From contig WHVY01000001.1 in assembly GCA_022266195.1 (NCBI GenBank), positions 19,902,001 through 19,966,000 on the forward strand: a stretch of DNA of 64,000 nucleotides, in the 5' to 3' direction. Numbering within the stretch: position 1 is the stretch's first letter; each line of letters starts with the position of its first letter. This stretch comes from Tetranychus cinnabarinus. Its lineage: Eukaryota > Arthropoda > Arachnida > Trombidiformes > Tetranychidae. Positions 13,348-26,571 of this stretch are shown piece by piece. The notes below the pieces were generated by a model, which saw nothing but the letters and a program-made list of their open reading frames with translations, was not told the DNA's origin and made no database searches. The position numbers and the translations under genes are program-made.

Positions 13348-14808
13348 TCACCCTTGATTTGCTCCTCCAGTGAGTATTGAAGATGTTGACGAGGAAGATG
13401 AAGATGAAGATGATCCAGTTGATGGGCCGGTGACTCCAGTTAGTAGGGATGATACTTTAGCTGCATGCTCTTCATAGGAAGATGAACTATCAGGAAGTTC
13501 ATAGCCTCTTGAATGAGTCCTGAGATGCCTGGTGATCATGTCACGGCGACAAGCAGCATACGGACAGTGGGGACACTTGTAGGGCTTTTCACCGGTATGG
13601 GTCCTTTGATGGGTTGATAGGTGATCCGAGCGGCTAAATACTTGGCCACAGGTTCGACATTTGTAGGGTTTAAGGCCAGTGTGTCGCCTCATGTGACGAG
13701 TCAACATATCACTTCGAGCAAAGGGTTGCTTACAAACACCGCAAACATAATTTTTGGTTGTATTGTTATTGTTATTATTGGTGCCGGTGGTTGTGGTACT
13801 TGTTAGGTTAGAGGTTGTTGAAGCATTGTTTGAGGTTGACGATGAGGATGAGGTTGAGGTTGTTGTGTCGGTTGAACCAGATGAGGTTAACTTGTCTCGA
13901 CGAGAAGTGACTGTTTGATAGTGTAATGAACGATGTTTACAGGCAATGTGTTTGGCTAGTCTGTCGTGAAGGGCAAAGGTTTGCTTACAGATTGGACAAA
14001 TGTAAACTGCTTGACCATTAACGGTTACACTCTTGTGACTTGATGTGTTATAAACAGTGTTGTTGTTGGTTGTTGTGATGCTTTTATTACTATTAATTAG
14101 ATTATTACTTTTACTCTTGTTATTGTTGGCTTCCAATTCAATGTTCAATCGGGAACGATGAACACTTTTAGCTTTGTGCAGATGAGCATATTTTGAGGTT
14201 CCAGTTGATGTTAGGGTTGTTATTGTTGTTGCAGTTGATGAGGATGATGAGGTTGCTGTTGACAGGGAAGATGATGGTGTAGTTGATGGTGAGGTTAATG
14301 AAGTTGCTAATGAAGTTGGTAGGTTGGTTGGAGTTGAGCTTGAGTTTGATAGTGAACTTGGTAGTGAGGTTGATATTGAGAGTAGTGTTGTTGGTGAAGC
14401 TGTGGTTGGACTGGAGTTTGTGCTGGTTGAGGTTGAGGTTGGCGGTGATTTACTTGATTTCACTATCAACTGAAGAGGTGCAACTAGAGCGGTTGGTGTT
14501 GTTGTCGGTGAAGATGAGGTTGAATTGGTTGACAGGGAAGATGAGGTAAGCGAAGATCGAATGGACAAATCAAGGGGAAAATCTTGAGGTGTTGATGCAA
14601 CCGGTGACAATTTCATTGGTGATTCCGAGATGAACTGGTAAAATTTAACCAAAGGTAATCCCAGGTCAGAGAAGTTTCTATGATGGTCAGTAAGTGAATG
14701 ATGATGGACATTGGTGTGATGGTGTATCGGTGAGGTATGATGGTGATGATGGTGATGATGATGATGGAAAGGGATTGGAGTAATGCTAAGTATGTTGGGT
14801 ATCATCAC
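13348..14808 (-). CDS. klu: klumpfuss-like C2H2 zinc-finger transcription factor
   Basis: A 486-residue frame with four C2H2 zinc fingers at about residues 269-292, 354-376, 382-404 and 410-432. The last three are joined by conserved H/C links (TGLKPY, TGEKPY). Finger two contains ARSDMLTRHMRRH, finger three FSRSDHLSTHQRTH and finger four YAACRRDMITRHLRTH. This arrangement, with an isolated first finger, matches my recollection of Drosophila Klumpfuss, an EGR/WT1-related nuclear regulator of neural and sensory-organ fate. The rest is low complexity: a histidine run at residues 15-24 and long Ser/Thr and Asn tracts. A PLDLS motif at residues 78-82 fits the CtBP co-repressor site PxDLS. The start is the first ATG of the open frame; an upstream exon cannot be excluded. 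The DNA-binding family is certain, the orthology likely. Confidence 0.75.
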   Translation of the reverse strand: MMIPNILSITPIPFHHHHHHHHHHTSPIHHHTNVHHHSLTDHHRNFSDLGLPLVKFYQFISESPMKLSPVASTPQDFPLDLSIRSSLTSSSLSTNSTSSSPTTTPTALVAPLQLIVKSSKSPPTSTSTSTNSSPTTASPTTLLSISTSLPSSLSNSSSTPTNLPTSLATSLTSPSTTPSSSLSTATSSSSSTATTITTLTSTGTSKYAHLHKAKSVHRSRLNIELEANNNKSKSNNLINSNKSITTTNNNTVYNTSSHKSVTVNGQAVYICPICKQTFALHDRLAKHIACKHRSLHYQTVTSRRDKLTSSGSTDTTTSTSSSSSTSNNASTTSNLTSTTTTGTNNNNNNTTKNYVCGVCKQPFARSDMLTRHMRRHTGLKPYKCRTCGQVFSRSDHLSTHQRTHTGEKPYKCPHCPYAACRRDMITRHLRTHSRGYELPDSSSSYEEHAAKVSSLLTGVTGPSTGSSSSSSSSSTSSILTGGANQG

Positions 14809-17800
14809 AGAAACAAGATGAACAAGTTAGAAGAAGAAGAAAAAGAGAAATTTCGAAGAATTAATTAAAGAAGATTGAAAGAACGATGATAATCAAGATG
14901 ATGATCAAGTAAAGGTTGACAAAATAAAATCTTGTTGATCGTAAAGAAGAAACGAGAAACAACCAAAAAAAAAAAGAAACAAAAAGTTACACTTGAAATT
15001 ATGTTTGAATGTAAAATGAAAGCAAAAAATAAATACAAAAAAAAGTAAAATGAGAAACCCGATTGAACGCAAAGTCGATGCAAGATTGAGGTAAACTACA
15101 AATTTTAACTCGTATTTTTATCCTACACCTTAACCTATCCCACTCTCACTCTCCCTCCACTCACTCACTAGCTTCTTACTTGACTCTCTTGAACAACTTT
15201 AAGATGATGATGAAGATGAAGATGAGGGAAGAAAAGTTGCTTCTAAACGCCATCTTTCGGTTTACTTGGTACGTTTCCCAGTCTCACCTTGCAACTGTAC
15301 TGTTAGTGAACGTTACCTGCCTTCATAGGAAGAGGGTTGGGTGGAGAGGGACGAGTCATCTAGGTAAAGGTGCAAGTGAAACAAAGCCATCAACGGAAAT
15401 GTTGAGCCAAGCATTGTTCACAGGTATACGTGCTTGATGGAAGGTGAAGTAAAATTTGGATAAAATTAAAATTAAATTCACACGATGAGAGAAACTTGAA
15501 ATTCAGAGACAATTTAAAATCTAGTCTGATTAAGTGATCATTTAAAACTCATCGAGACTCGAGGTTATAAAGTGAGGCTAATAAAATATCGAAATTAACT
15601 GTTTTCTTCTGCAAATAGCTTTAGGTATAAGAAGATTTGCTCTGAATTAGAGTCGAAATTTCTTGAGATTTAATTAAATTTGGAAGGATCACTCTGAGAG
15701 AAAAGGTTTTTAAGAAGTGAAAATTAGTTTCTGCAATTTACTAATCACAAATTGTCTTTTAAATCAAAATAATCGGAATCGTTATTTGTTAAACTTTCAT
15801 GCTTCATCAAATGCTAACGATTACAACTTTCAATTGTATAATTTAGGTTCAAAATCACTGAGAAACTTGGTTTTCATTTTCCTTCATTTTTAATTGTCCA
15901 ATAACGATAGACAATCTCACATATAGCGATGTCAGACTTCGCCCTTCGTTTCGTTGCATTTTTAAATGAGTTGAGAATCTTAGTTTTAATTAGCAATAAT
16001 CTTGAACTTATTGTGTTTAGATGATTTAATTGTGAATGAATTTGATACAACTTTGCAAAGGATCAAGTTTTGGTGCAACTTGAGTTCAATGTCAATGTTA
16101 ACGAAAATAAGCTTCAGTTGATTTGTGAAAAGGTTATTTGGGTATAAAGGTCACTTTGATTTGCTAATAAATTGCATTCTACTCAAAATTATTGAGAATG
16201 AGTAATGACCATAGCTAAAATGCGTGTTTCCACGAATATTGAACTTTCACTAAACCAATCGTTAGAAAAAATCGATAAAAATTTCGAACAAAATGAATCT
16301 TTCTTTGATCATTTATCTTTTCATTTTACAACACATTTCAATTTGCTATTTTTAAGCTAAATATTGATCGACACATTCAAGTCTTAGCTAATTAAAGCTA
16401 AATTTTAATTGCAAATTGATTGACTATTTTTAATACTTTATCCACTTTCAAGCACTTCAATGGTTCATCTGTAAATCAAAGATTGCGTTCAAACACAAAA
16501 ATAAAAACATAAAAACAGATTCTTTAAAACAAAACAAAATTCAACTTTTGCAATTTCAACTCAAAATTTAAATTGAATCAAATATTACTCACCTTTCGAG
16601 ATGATTAACTTGATTACTTGTTAAATGTTTAAAATGGTCATTTCGAATCCTTAACTTACTCAACTCTTCATCCTCCATAGGCTTGGATAACATTGGTTTC
16701 AAAGGTAAAGATGATGAGAGTAATAACGAAAGTAACATTAACAGCAAAATTGAAGCGAAATTGAAACAAGATTAAAAAATTGTTCAATGTTCAACTTTTC
16801 CTTTTCCACCAGCGAACCAAGAATAATTGAAAAAAATATTGAAACGTTTAAATTGGATAACATTGGCACATTGAAGTAAACAATTGACGAGGAAAAGGAA
16901 AGTCGAGAAAAACAAGTTTAGTTGATGGAGTGAAAAAGGTTTGATAAATAATATCGTAGTTGGTAAACAGTTTGAGCTTATATTAGAGTTGCTCTAATGT
17001 TAACTTTGGTTGAATAACTTTACCTACCAAGAGTGAGGGAGGAGTGGGAGGAGATTATCACAGAAGAGAGAGAGTTAGAGTGAGATTCAAGGCCGTCTCT
17101 CGACCTTGAACTTGAAGAATGATAAAGTTCTGTAATAATAATGATGGCCAAATGAGTTGATGTCGTCAACAGAACATTTTTCCTGCAAACTGTTTCGTTC
17201 TTGTCCAAGTTGTTTACCGCAGATGATGAGCAAGAGAAGAGGTGAAAAGAGAAACAAAAAGGATAAAAATTGAGATTCTTCCATCAGAATTGAAGATTGC
17301 TCATTTGATTATCATTCAGTATTGATGGAAACCTGAGCGTGCAAAGAAGAAACAAGAAGCAAAAGAACAAAAGAGTTAACAGATTTTTTCTCTTCTTCTT
17401 TCAATTTAAGTTTTTTCTTCAGCTTTAACCTTCTCAAGACTCAAAAATTGTTCTCACCCTTTACCATGTTCATCATCTTTTATCATCATCCTTGTTGTTC
17501 AGTTGAGATGGGAGTAGGTTCCATGGATGAGGATTACCATGGTGATGAAGAAAATAACTGATGACGCAAATTCTTTTCTGGTTGCTATTGTAATTGGGCC
17601 TTGAAACATCCTTGAGATTCAGGAATCCCCAGGAGCTACTTTGCTTCTCTCTCATGTTCATCCTTCTCTTTCTCTCTTTACCCTGCAAAGTTCACTGTCA
17701 AGGATGCACAACAACAGACACTAACAGGGAGTGAGAACTGATAACACGGCGCAAGGCTTATCTCACTCCCAGATGATTTTGCTTCTTGAAACATTTCTCT

Positions 17801-20800
17801 TTCTCTTTTCCTTCTCCTCTCATCTTTCACCTTTTTATATCAACAAGAGTTCTGGGCTGAGATACCTCAACATTCACCAAGATATCTGTCATCTTCAACC
17901 AGTTCAGACTCCCTTTCAGTATTGATCGATAAACAGTAAATTTCCAATGAACAATATTCAATCTTTTCCTTTTCCATCTTCACTTCATCTTCTATTATTT
18001 ATATACATTTTACTGTTGAGGGAGTGAAAAAGGATGAAGACGTAAACGATGAAAACCAAGGCAAAAAACCTTGGACAAGGACATTAACAAATCAAGTTCA
18101 TCTTCAATCTCAGTCTCAATGAATCAGTAAACCCTGAAACCTGGAAATGAAAGCACAAAGTTCAATTTTAATTGGAATCAAGTAAAACTATTGAAAATTA
18201 TTTTCTTTTCAGGGCAAAAGAAGAAAAGAATTTGCAAACTTTTCCAATCATGAAAATCTCTTTCAACCAATTCTCTTAATGGATTGACAATGAACCACTC
18301 AGGAATTGTGAATATTATTATCAACAGATAAATTTCCAGGACAAGTTAACATTTTTATAAATCATCGCCAAATGTTGAACAATGTTAAACAATGGAAAGG
18401 TCAAAGTTACCTTTTTACATGCATTTTCAACAGGGAATGATGACTTGAAATTACCTTTCATTATATCATCTCTTTACCATTGAATAATTCCCAGTCCAGA
18501 ATTATGATAAGAACAGATTCCCTGAGAGTGAGTTTTCAATTCCCTGGATAAAGTTGAGCCAGAAAAAAAGATAAAGAAAAGGGAAAAAAGGAAAAGAAGA
18601 AAAGAAGTGAATCCAATTAGAATGGGCAAAATCAGGGAAAATAACCTTTAAACTGTTGATTTGTTTTCCCAATCACAATAATTAATATCAAGGTAAACAT
18701 ATTAAATTGCGATTAAAATCGAGACTTTTGTTCAGACTCTACATGATGTTCACATGTTTATCAATTTCATTTTGAAAATCTTAAGGTTCCTGGTAACCTT
18801 TACCAAAGTTACGTTGGCGTGTAAATCAGGAGACATTAAACATTTAATTTGCTGTTTAACCATACAATGTTGATGCTGTTTAATTTCAGGAAAACAGGTA
18901 AACATGTTGATTGAAACATTCAGATTCAACTTTAACATTTTTCATGTCAAATAATTATTGGCGTAACAAGATGAAAACAATTGAAATGTCAATGCATCAT
19001 TTGATGAAACTTTATTTTGTAAAATGTTCAATTTCTCATTTCGATAAAAGGAACGTCTCATTTTGTCGATAATTCATTTAATTATTACATTGGTTAATGT
19101 TCACTTTCCGGTGTTTAATTGATGAAAAGGTGTGCATATTGGTTAATGGTTTGGTGATTTACCTGATCGTGAAGATGATTAACAGTCAAATTACTTTGTT
19201 CATCTTTTCAATTTTAATGCCTTTTCCTTTGTTCTTAACCATTGCCAATCATTATTGTATCCGGTCAGAGGTTAGTTTCATTGGGTCACGATCATCATCC
19301 TCCCTCTTCACTTTTGATGTTCACATGATGAAGGTGGTACTCATCCTCATAATCATCGTCTTGACGCAATTTTCCCACAAAAAACAGTTTAAAATCTGAT
19401 TTGTTTTCTTATTGTTTAATCGTGTTTTGTTTCTAGTTGTTTATTTATTCATTTTCCGGTTAAGATAATCGGTTGATTTAATAACCAAATAAATCAAAAT
19501 TGATTACAATTGTTTCATTTTAAAATAAATGTTTCCTTAAGATTTAAAGACCGATCTGTTGTCCAATTTACTCTCGTTTCTCAATGTTTACAAAGCTGTT
19601 GAATCGATGTGGCTATCGAGTTGTTTGGGTTACTGTATCATTTGTTATTAACTTATGAGAATCGGAGTTGATCACAAATCGCTTTGTTTTACTAATTTGA
19701 TTTTCGATCGAAATTTCATCTTCAATTGTTCAGTTGATCTGATCGACTGAAAGTCATTGACAGTTTAGTCTAGTTTCTAGTTCATTTCGTTTTAATGTAA
19801 AGGGAAAAACTCGCAATTCTTGCTTTGAAAGTAGATCTGACTCTTATAATAGTTTCGGATTTGCTTTTTAAATTGATTGTTAAATTGTCAAGTGAATTAG
19901 ATGATCATTTGCATTATTATTGAGACAAACCAATGTAGTTAAAGTGATCTTGTTGGTTTAACGGTTTGATCTTCGATTGTTATTCGATATTTTGATTGAA
20001 ACTCTTCACTCTTTGACGAACATTTCATTGACCCAATGTTGTGTACAAAAGGGTCATTTTAAGGGTCCAAGTAAACTTTATGGCTTATTTAGGAATGATT
20101 TTTTGGGATTTAATTGGTTATTTTTGTATTATTATAACATGAAAGAGCAACAAAAATATCAAAGTTTAAATTGATTCCTTTGATGATTCAAATTGATTTA
20201 ATTGTAATAAACCATTTTCATATTTTACTGAAAGTTGGACAAGAATGAAAATTTATTTTCATACAAAGAAAAGCAATTATTTGTGACCTGTGAACCCATT
20301 TGATTGTACCCAATTGACCTGCAATGTTTAAATGGACAATTTACAGTGGAATGACTAACCTATTACCGTTAACACAATGACCTTGGTTACCTTTTAACCG
20401 GCAAACCTAAAAGATGACAAACAATGACCTAACCTTGTTTTCCTCATTTGGATACAATTGATATCCATTAACATATTACTTCAAGACTCAAAAAATTCAG
20501 GTTACTCTTAAAGTCTATTAAAATGGAAGCGCATAATATCATTGTATTTTCATCGATTCAAGGTGCGTCCCTGTTGGAGCAAAAAGATTTCCGAATAAAA
20601 TACCTTTGCAACAAATGCACCAACAAAGCCTGGGTGACACACCAAAGACTTGGCAACTTAACGGTTAAAGCGACACCAACAACAACAAGAAAACAAATTT
20701 CACTGTAAAGTCAAAGATAAAGCCAACCTAAGACATTAACTTGACCTGGAAGATGTGAGTTGTAGCATTAAAGGTTGACTCTGAATGGCTTACAGTAACA

Positions 20801-23800
20801 GGTCGGTAGAGACATTTGTATAAGGTGTGTCCTTAAGATGATCATCGTTATTAGAGGGACACTTTTGGGGGGTGAAGATGAATGAGTGGGGAGAGGGAGG
20901 GAAGAGGGTGAATTGTTGGAGAAGATGAAGAAGAAGAAGAAAGAAATAAACTTTTCTCTTCTTATTGTTGAAGATAAATGTAAATCACACCTTTTTTTGG
21001 CCGTTGCACCATTTAAGAGTAAAAATAGTGAGTTTCGTTTTTTCTTATTTCTCTTCTTCTTCTTCTTCTTCTTCTTCTTCTTCTTCTTCTTCTTTGGGAA
21101 CAAAAATAAGACACAAAAAGACTCTTTCATCTTCACTCTCACTCTTCACATCTTATGTTATTTCCTTTCATATACTTGGGTTGGGCTCAGGTCTCTTTAC
21201 CTGAACCAGGCCCTTCTTTGTGCTCACCTCAGTATCGTGCAAGGTGAATATGCTACTGTTTACTTGTTAACGGAACATTATCATCCATCTTAAGACTATT
21301 CAAATTTCACATCACCCTCTCCCTCCCTCCCTTTATCTTCTCCTTCTTATCTTCTCTTTCCTTTCATCATTATTATAATATTTACCGTTCCACTATCGTT
21401 ACAGCATCAGATCTAACAATTGACGGAAACTTGACTCTACTAACACAGAATCAACTCCATTATTGGTCAGAATGTTAGATTTTTGATAAGAGAAGCTTTT
21501 GAATGTTTTTTAAAAGAAATAACAGAATTATCGAAGCAGCCATGAAATGCATATTTACCTCCAATCAACAAGAATTATGAACTTACGTGTTTCCTTTTAT
21601 CGTATCATTCCAATGGATAAGAAAATCTCTTGAATGTTCTTGGAATATTTCATTCGCCCATTTGATTGATTGTTTACAAAAATTCTAGTAACTTTTATTC
21701 CAATCGCATTCTCAATGCAATTCATTTTGCAAATCCATTGAAGCAGTTTCTTTGCAAAGTTTAAAAGTCATCCAAAGAGTTTTGTGAAGACTTAAATCCA
21801 GGATGAAATAACCCTTCGATTCTTGAATAGATCGTTAAGGTCTACAAATAAAGCTTTTGCTTGCTGAACAAAAAGAAACGCAATCGAAAGATGGTTTCAT
21901 CGCAAAAACGTTGAGGTAAAAGTTGCACAAAAATTCGCTAAATTCAGTGTTCAAATTGAATCAAAAGCATTATTACGTATTTTGCTATTATTCAACAATA
22001 AACCACAACTCAGAATTGGGTCGAATAATTAAAACTGAAAACACAATTTAAAGGCAATGAATACAAATGTAATGGCAATAAGAAGAAAAGAAGATCAAAA
22101 ATTAGTCATCATAAATTAAGACTAAAATCATCAATGATCAATATCAAGCATCTAAAATTTTACCATTTTTTAACTCATTTAACCAAAGTTGGAGCATTTT
22201 AAGCAAAAATGATCGTTCAGTTATACAAACCAATTAACAAAGTATACAGCTTAACGCAATATAAGTTGATACATTTGCTGATAATTTAATTTTATACAAA
22301 ATCAATAAATCAAATTTTGTTTGACATTGTGGCTAAATTGGCAGGATTCACCCAGAAATTTTCGCACAATCTGAAAGCTATGATTGAACTGAATGTCTGA
22401 AGAATAATCACAGCTTAATCGAAATGCAATTTACTGAGAAATCAAGTTCGAGCAGAGAGTAGGGAATGCACTATTATTGAAAGTATTTTGTAGCATTGTG
22501 TTTGGCGTAAAACTTTTTTGGTTATTAAGTTTATTGTTGGATTAAAAGTGCATGTAATACTGTCTTTTGCGTGAAGAGCTTGATGAAAAAATCTGGTGCC
22601 TCAACTGTACAAAAACTTATTAACTTTTATGGACATAAAAACTGAACCATTTGTGTAATTACTCTGATCAAAGGTGATAAAATCGCTTTCGGGGCTAAAC
22701 TTTGCTTTTGTTCAGTTGCAAATTTTATTTTCTAGCTTTTCTCATTGACGATGGGTTTACAAAAAGAGTTTGAGTCTTAAAATGCACATAAAATTTATCT
22801 GACTCAGTTGAAAGAAATTTGCTATCGGTCATGATCGCATCAGTCTCTAGTAACATTAGAGCTAGATGAATAAATGCAAAGTTGACAAATAGCTGAATCA
22901 AAATAAGGTGTGTACATCTTTTGTGACATCAGTTGATTAACGGCAAACCTAAAATTTTACCGTTTGTGACCGACTAACCCACCTAAGATTACGGCATAAT
23001 GTTAAGAAAAGGATCGGGGGGCGAAAAGAGAGGTTCAAGAAAATTGTCTTGGATTTAAAAAAGAAGTATCAAAAAGAGAGAAAATTGAAATAAAAAACAT
23101 TTCTTTACCAAGTTGGACAAAGGTACACACAGAACGAAAGGAAGACGAAAATGGCCCACAAGAGAAAAGTTTACATCTGAAGGCGAGAGAAATATTTAAC
23201 CTACATTGAAATTAAACGGTAACGATGATTAAAAATGAAGGTGACCTGACTGTGGTGACCTTTTTGATGGTGACCTGTTGAACAGTTAAGGTTTGCCATT
23301 GTCTATCAATCTAGGTGAGGTTAACAGGATCAGTGGTGAACACTCACTCATGGTGCAACCAGTAAGGTGAACTAAAAGGACAATCAAAATGTGAAAAAAG
23401 TACACAAAAAACGGTGAACAATTGACGGCGGAGAAAAAAGGTTAAAAATAAAAGTGAAAACCATAAACCACCTTCTCGATGAACCCACCGACTCGTTGTT
23501 AGACAATGTAAATCACTATTGTTTTCAACTTCCCTTCACTTTCACTCTTCAAAGGTAATATCATTCCCAGATAAGAGGAGGTGGAAAGGTGAGGATGAAC
23601 AAAGCTGAAAAAGTGAAGGAAAAAAAAGTGAAAGTAATATCACAAAATAAATCTTTTGTGCGCTTTTCTTGAAAAGGAAAGGAAAGACGAGAGAAAACTT
23701 TTCTTAACAAAACGCTGCCCCACAAAACGCCCCTCAAACCAAACTCCCTCTTCATCTTTATCATCATCTTCATTCCCATCTTCACCTTCATCTTTATCCC

Positions 23801-24750
23801 CGTCTTTCTCACTGTTGACCCTCTACCCTGAATATCTGTGTGTTTATTTATGGATGTTATATATTTTTAAAGGCATTCATCTGCGTGTTTTGTCTCCTGT
23901 TAACGTTATCGATAGTTTACCTTGTTTGAGTGCATTTCTTGTGGCGTGGGAGAATCGATAAATTGTAAAGATTCACTTTTCTGCTCTCAATTGTGATCGG
24001 CAGATTATAATTTTCATTGTTGTCATATTCAATAGTTATGTATTTGTACATTTTTTTGTCATTTTTGCGTCAACTATCTCATTCCTTCACACTATTGATT
24101 ACTCTTGTTCATTACAAATATTTTTTACTTTTACTTTTCACCTTTTTTTACGCGAAAATATTTCTCACGATTTATATTGTTAATCAAAAATTTTATTACA
24201 TTTATATTAATCGCATTTCGCGTTATAAAACTAGTCAGGGATTTCAACAAATCTTAGCGTTACAATCAGATTGAAAGCGGTCAAATGAAGTGATCACAGT
24301 TGAGAATCAATGTCAAAATAAAAAGAAAGATTTTGTTTGATTTCTTATGTCTATTCATGGTTAAGAGGAAAATATAATAATTTAGGATTAAAACATTATT
24401 GATCAACTATTTTCTGCTTTTGAAATAATTAAGTGGCGCTTGTATCAATCAGTTCGACTTTTTTTCTTGATTATCACTAAACGTTTGATCCCATTGTTAC
24501 GATGTTTGAGATCATCATCTTAAAGTGTCCATAGTCTTTTCAACTATTTAATTTACTGGCATTTGATTTCCTCAAAATTATAGCTAAAATACAATCCATT
24601 TAATTATATTGTCAATCTGTTGGATAACAAAATGAAATGAATTCTGGTCAAATTGAAATTTTAGATTCAACATTCTCAATGTAAAGGTTTCTTTCATTAT
24701 CAATCTCGACTTTTCCAATGTAAATTGATAGTAATTAAGAATATTTGCGT
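14809..24750. other. Gene-poor region upstream of the klumpfuss-like gene
   Basis: No convincing coding exon was found. The stretch contains Ser-, Leu- and Phe-coding low-complexity frames that come from CTT and CAT microsatellites, plus further AGGTAA/TTACCT hexamers at lower density than in 5.5-11.9 kb. It lies 5' of the minus-strand zinc-finger gene and may include its promoter, 5' UTR exons and enhancers. That role is inferred only from position. Confidence 0.5.
21053..21094 (+). repeat. (CTT)n microsatellite
   Basis: About fourteen uninterrupted CTT units, the longest perfect trinucleotide run seen in the window. It produces artificial poly-Ser, poly-Phe and poly-Lys frames on both strands that should not be read as genes. 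Confidence 0.95.
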
Positions 24751-24754
24751 TTGG

Positions 24755-26060
24755 TAATCATTTAACTTTATAAATCAAGTCTCAAACCTGACAACATAAG
24801 TAGTACAATGCTATAACTTTTTTTAAAGATCTTAAATGATTCAATATTTCAAAATATCATAGCCCGAAATGAAAACCAATGTTTGACCAAGAATGGTGAT
24901 TGTAGATGATACCGTTCTTGAAATATCGAGGCTCAAAGTTTTTAGGCCAATGGCCAAAATCAAGAGAACTGTTGGTTAATTGAAAAAAACATTTAACCCA
25001 TGATATGTAACAACAATTTTTATGGACAAATAATAAGCTTCAGCTCGCTAAATCTTATGGCAACAGAAAGCGATCGGTTTAAGTGAAAATTGAACTTGAT
25101 CTGTTTTACAGAAACAGAAAATGTTTATTCTCAAAATAAGACATTTTCTGGTTGGTCATCAAAAGATTCATCGTTGAAATAAGTTTTATGAAAAATTCTG
25201 CTTCCATAGCTACACAAAAGGCGATCGAAGTTTCAACTTTGACCTCGATTTTCTCCAAAACTATCCATCGCACAAATTATTTAATCGCACCAATGGACGT
25301 AGTTTGCATTTCCCTACAAATCTCACCAAGTTAAAACTTATAACTCAAAAGTTCGAGCCTTTGGCAGCACAATTTGCATTTCATTTGTAAGTTTAACCAG
25401 AAAATTGTTTTAAAAACCAAGAAATGGGTTGAGTTGAGTTTATTTTGATGAATAAGTTGTTGCTCGTGCATTTAAAACCCGAATTTCATGAAAAAAATGG
25501 GCTAATGGAAAGTTATTAAGTTGTATTGAATAATTAATCAGTAAAGAATTAAATTGGCGAAAGAATGATGATTGTAGGAGCTACCATTCTCGAAATATCG
25601 AGGTTAAAAGTTTTAAGACCAATGGCCAAAATCAAGAGAACTATCGATAAATTGAAAAAATCATTTGATTCATGATGTGTACAAACAATTCCTATTGATG
25701 AATTATAAGTTTAAGCTTGCTAAACCTTACGGTGACAGAATGCGGTCGGTTTGCGCGTAAATCGAACTGATCTATTTTACAGAAAAACAAAGTTTTATTT
25801 CATGTATTAAAGTGCATTTTATGGTTGACCATCAAAAGTTACATTAAGAAAATGAGTTTCGTCAAAAAATCTGCTTCCATAGCTGCACAAAGACCAATCG
25901 AAGTTTCAACTTCGAACTCGCTTTTCTCGAAAACTTTTGATCAGAGAAATTTTTAAATCGCAAAAATAGACTCAGTTCTGTTATCCCTACAAGCCAACAG
26001 AGTCTGAATTTGAAATAAACTAATTTTTACCCGGTTTTTGTCCATTTGTTTCAATTTGTG
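24755..26060 (+). repeat. Tandem repeat element, copy 1 (two ~680-bp units)
   Basis: Two diverged direct repeats. The signature 'gaaatatcgaggct/tt' recurs at about 24,912 and 25,593, a period near 680 bp. Both units carry the later landmarks 'ccaatggccaaaatcaagag', 'gatctgttttacagaaa' and 'cttccatagctgcaca'. The element ends in a unique stretch containing 'ccaacagagtctgaatttga', which is shared with the copies near 45.1 and 49.6 kb. No transposase-like frame is visible and I found no clear terminal inverted repeat, so its class is unknown. It looks non-autonomous. Confidence 0.85.
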
Positions 26061-26157
26061 AATAAGTGAAGAATGAGAATAACTGTGTTAATTGTGTCTT
26101 TTTAGTAACAACCCTCAGTAAATTATGCATGAATATAAATCCTCCCTCAAATAGCTG

Positions 26158-26571
26158 ATGAATGATATTCATTTTCCGATAAATATATTGAGATCAGGTC
26201 AATATAAAGATAATTTTTATTGTAAATTAAGGTTTGTTTCAATGGACGAGCTAAAAATTGATAAAAAGCGCTCGATTATAGTGATCAATATCGATAATAT
26301 CGCCCATCCCCACCTCAATGCTTCTCATTTTATAGTTGATCGGATCAATTCATGTTGCTGATTGTTGGTTGATACTTTGGTTTTGATTGGTTCGATTCAC
26401 GGAAGCTCTGTATATTTTTTATGTGTCAGTGATCACTTGAATGATGGAGAAGATGCTTTCTATGGAGACAACTTTCAAGGCATGGACCAGGAAGAAGGTG
26501 ACAATGAATATACCGTTTTGCATCTAATTGGTTTAGAGGTCTTTGGAGATGGCGGGTACTTCTACATGTAA
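26158..26571 (+). pseudogene. Possible decayed or hypothetical ORF with one in-frame TGA
   Basis: A frame of 137 codons, not counting the end stop, is interrupted by a single TGA at 26,359-26,361. The first half would encode 67 residues beginning MNDIHFPINI; the second half is acidic (a stretch around GEDAFYGDNFQGMDQEEGDN). In DNA this AT-rich such a length with only one stop is more than usual, but I recognise no family. I see no SECIS-like signal or strong splice borders. It begins about 100 bases after the repeat element. It could be a relic gene, a diverged transposon piece or chance. Confidence 0.2.

Noticed and set aside
20768..21293. Lys-rich and Phe/Ser-rich frames
   Set aside because: They are translations of the (CTT)n run at 21,053-21,094 and nearby purine-rich DNA.
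25152..25334. 60-codon frame in the 25-kb region
   Set aside because: It lies wholly within the tandem repeat element and is broken in the other copies.
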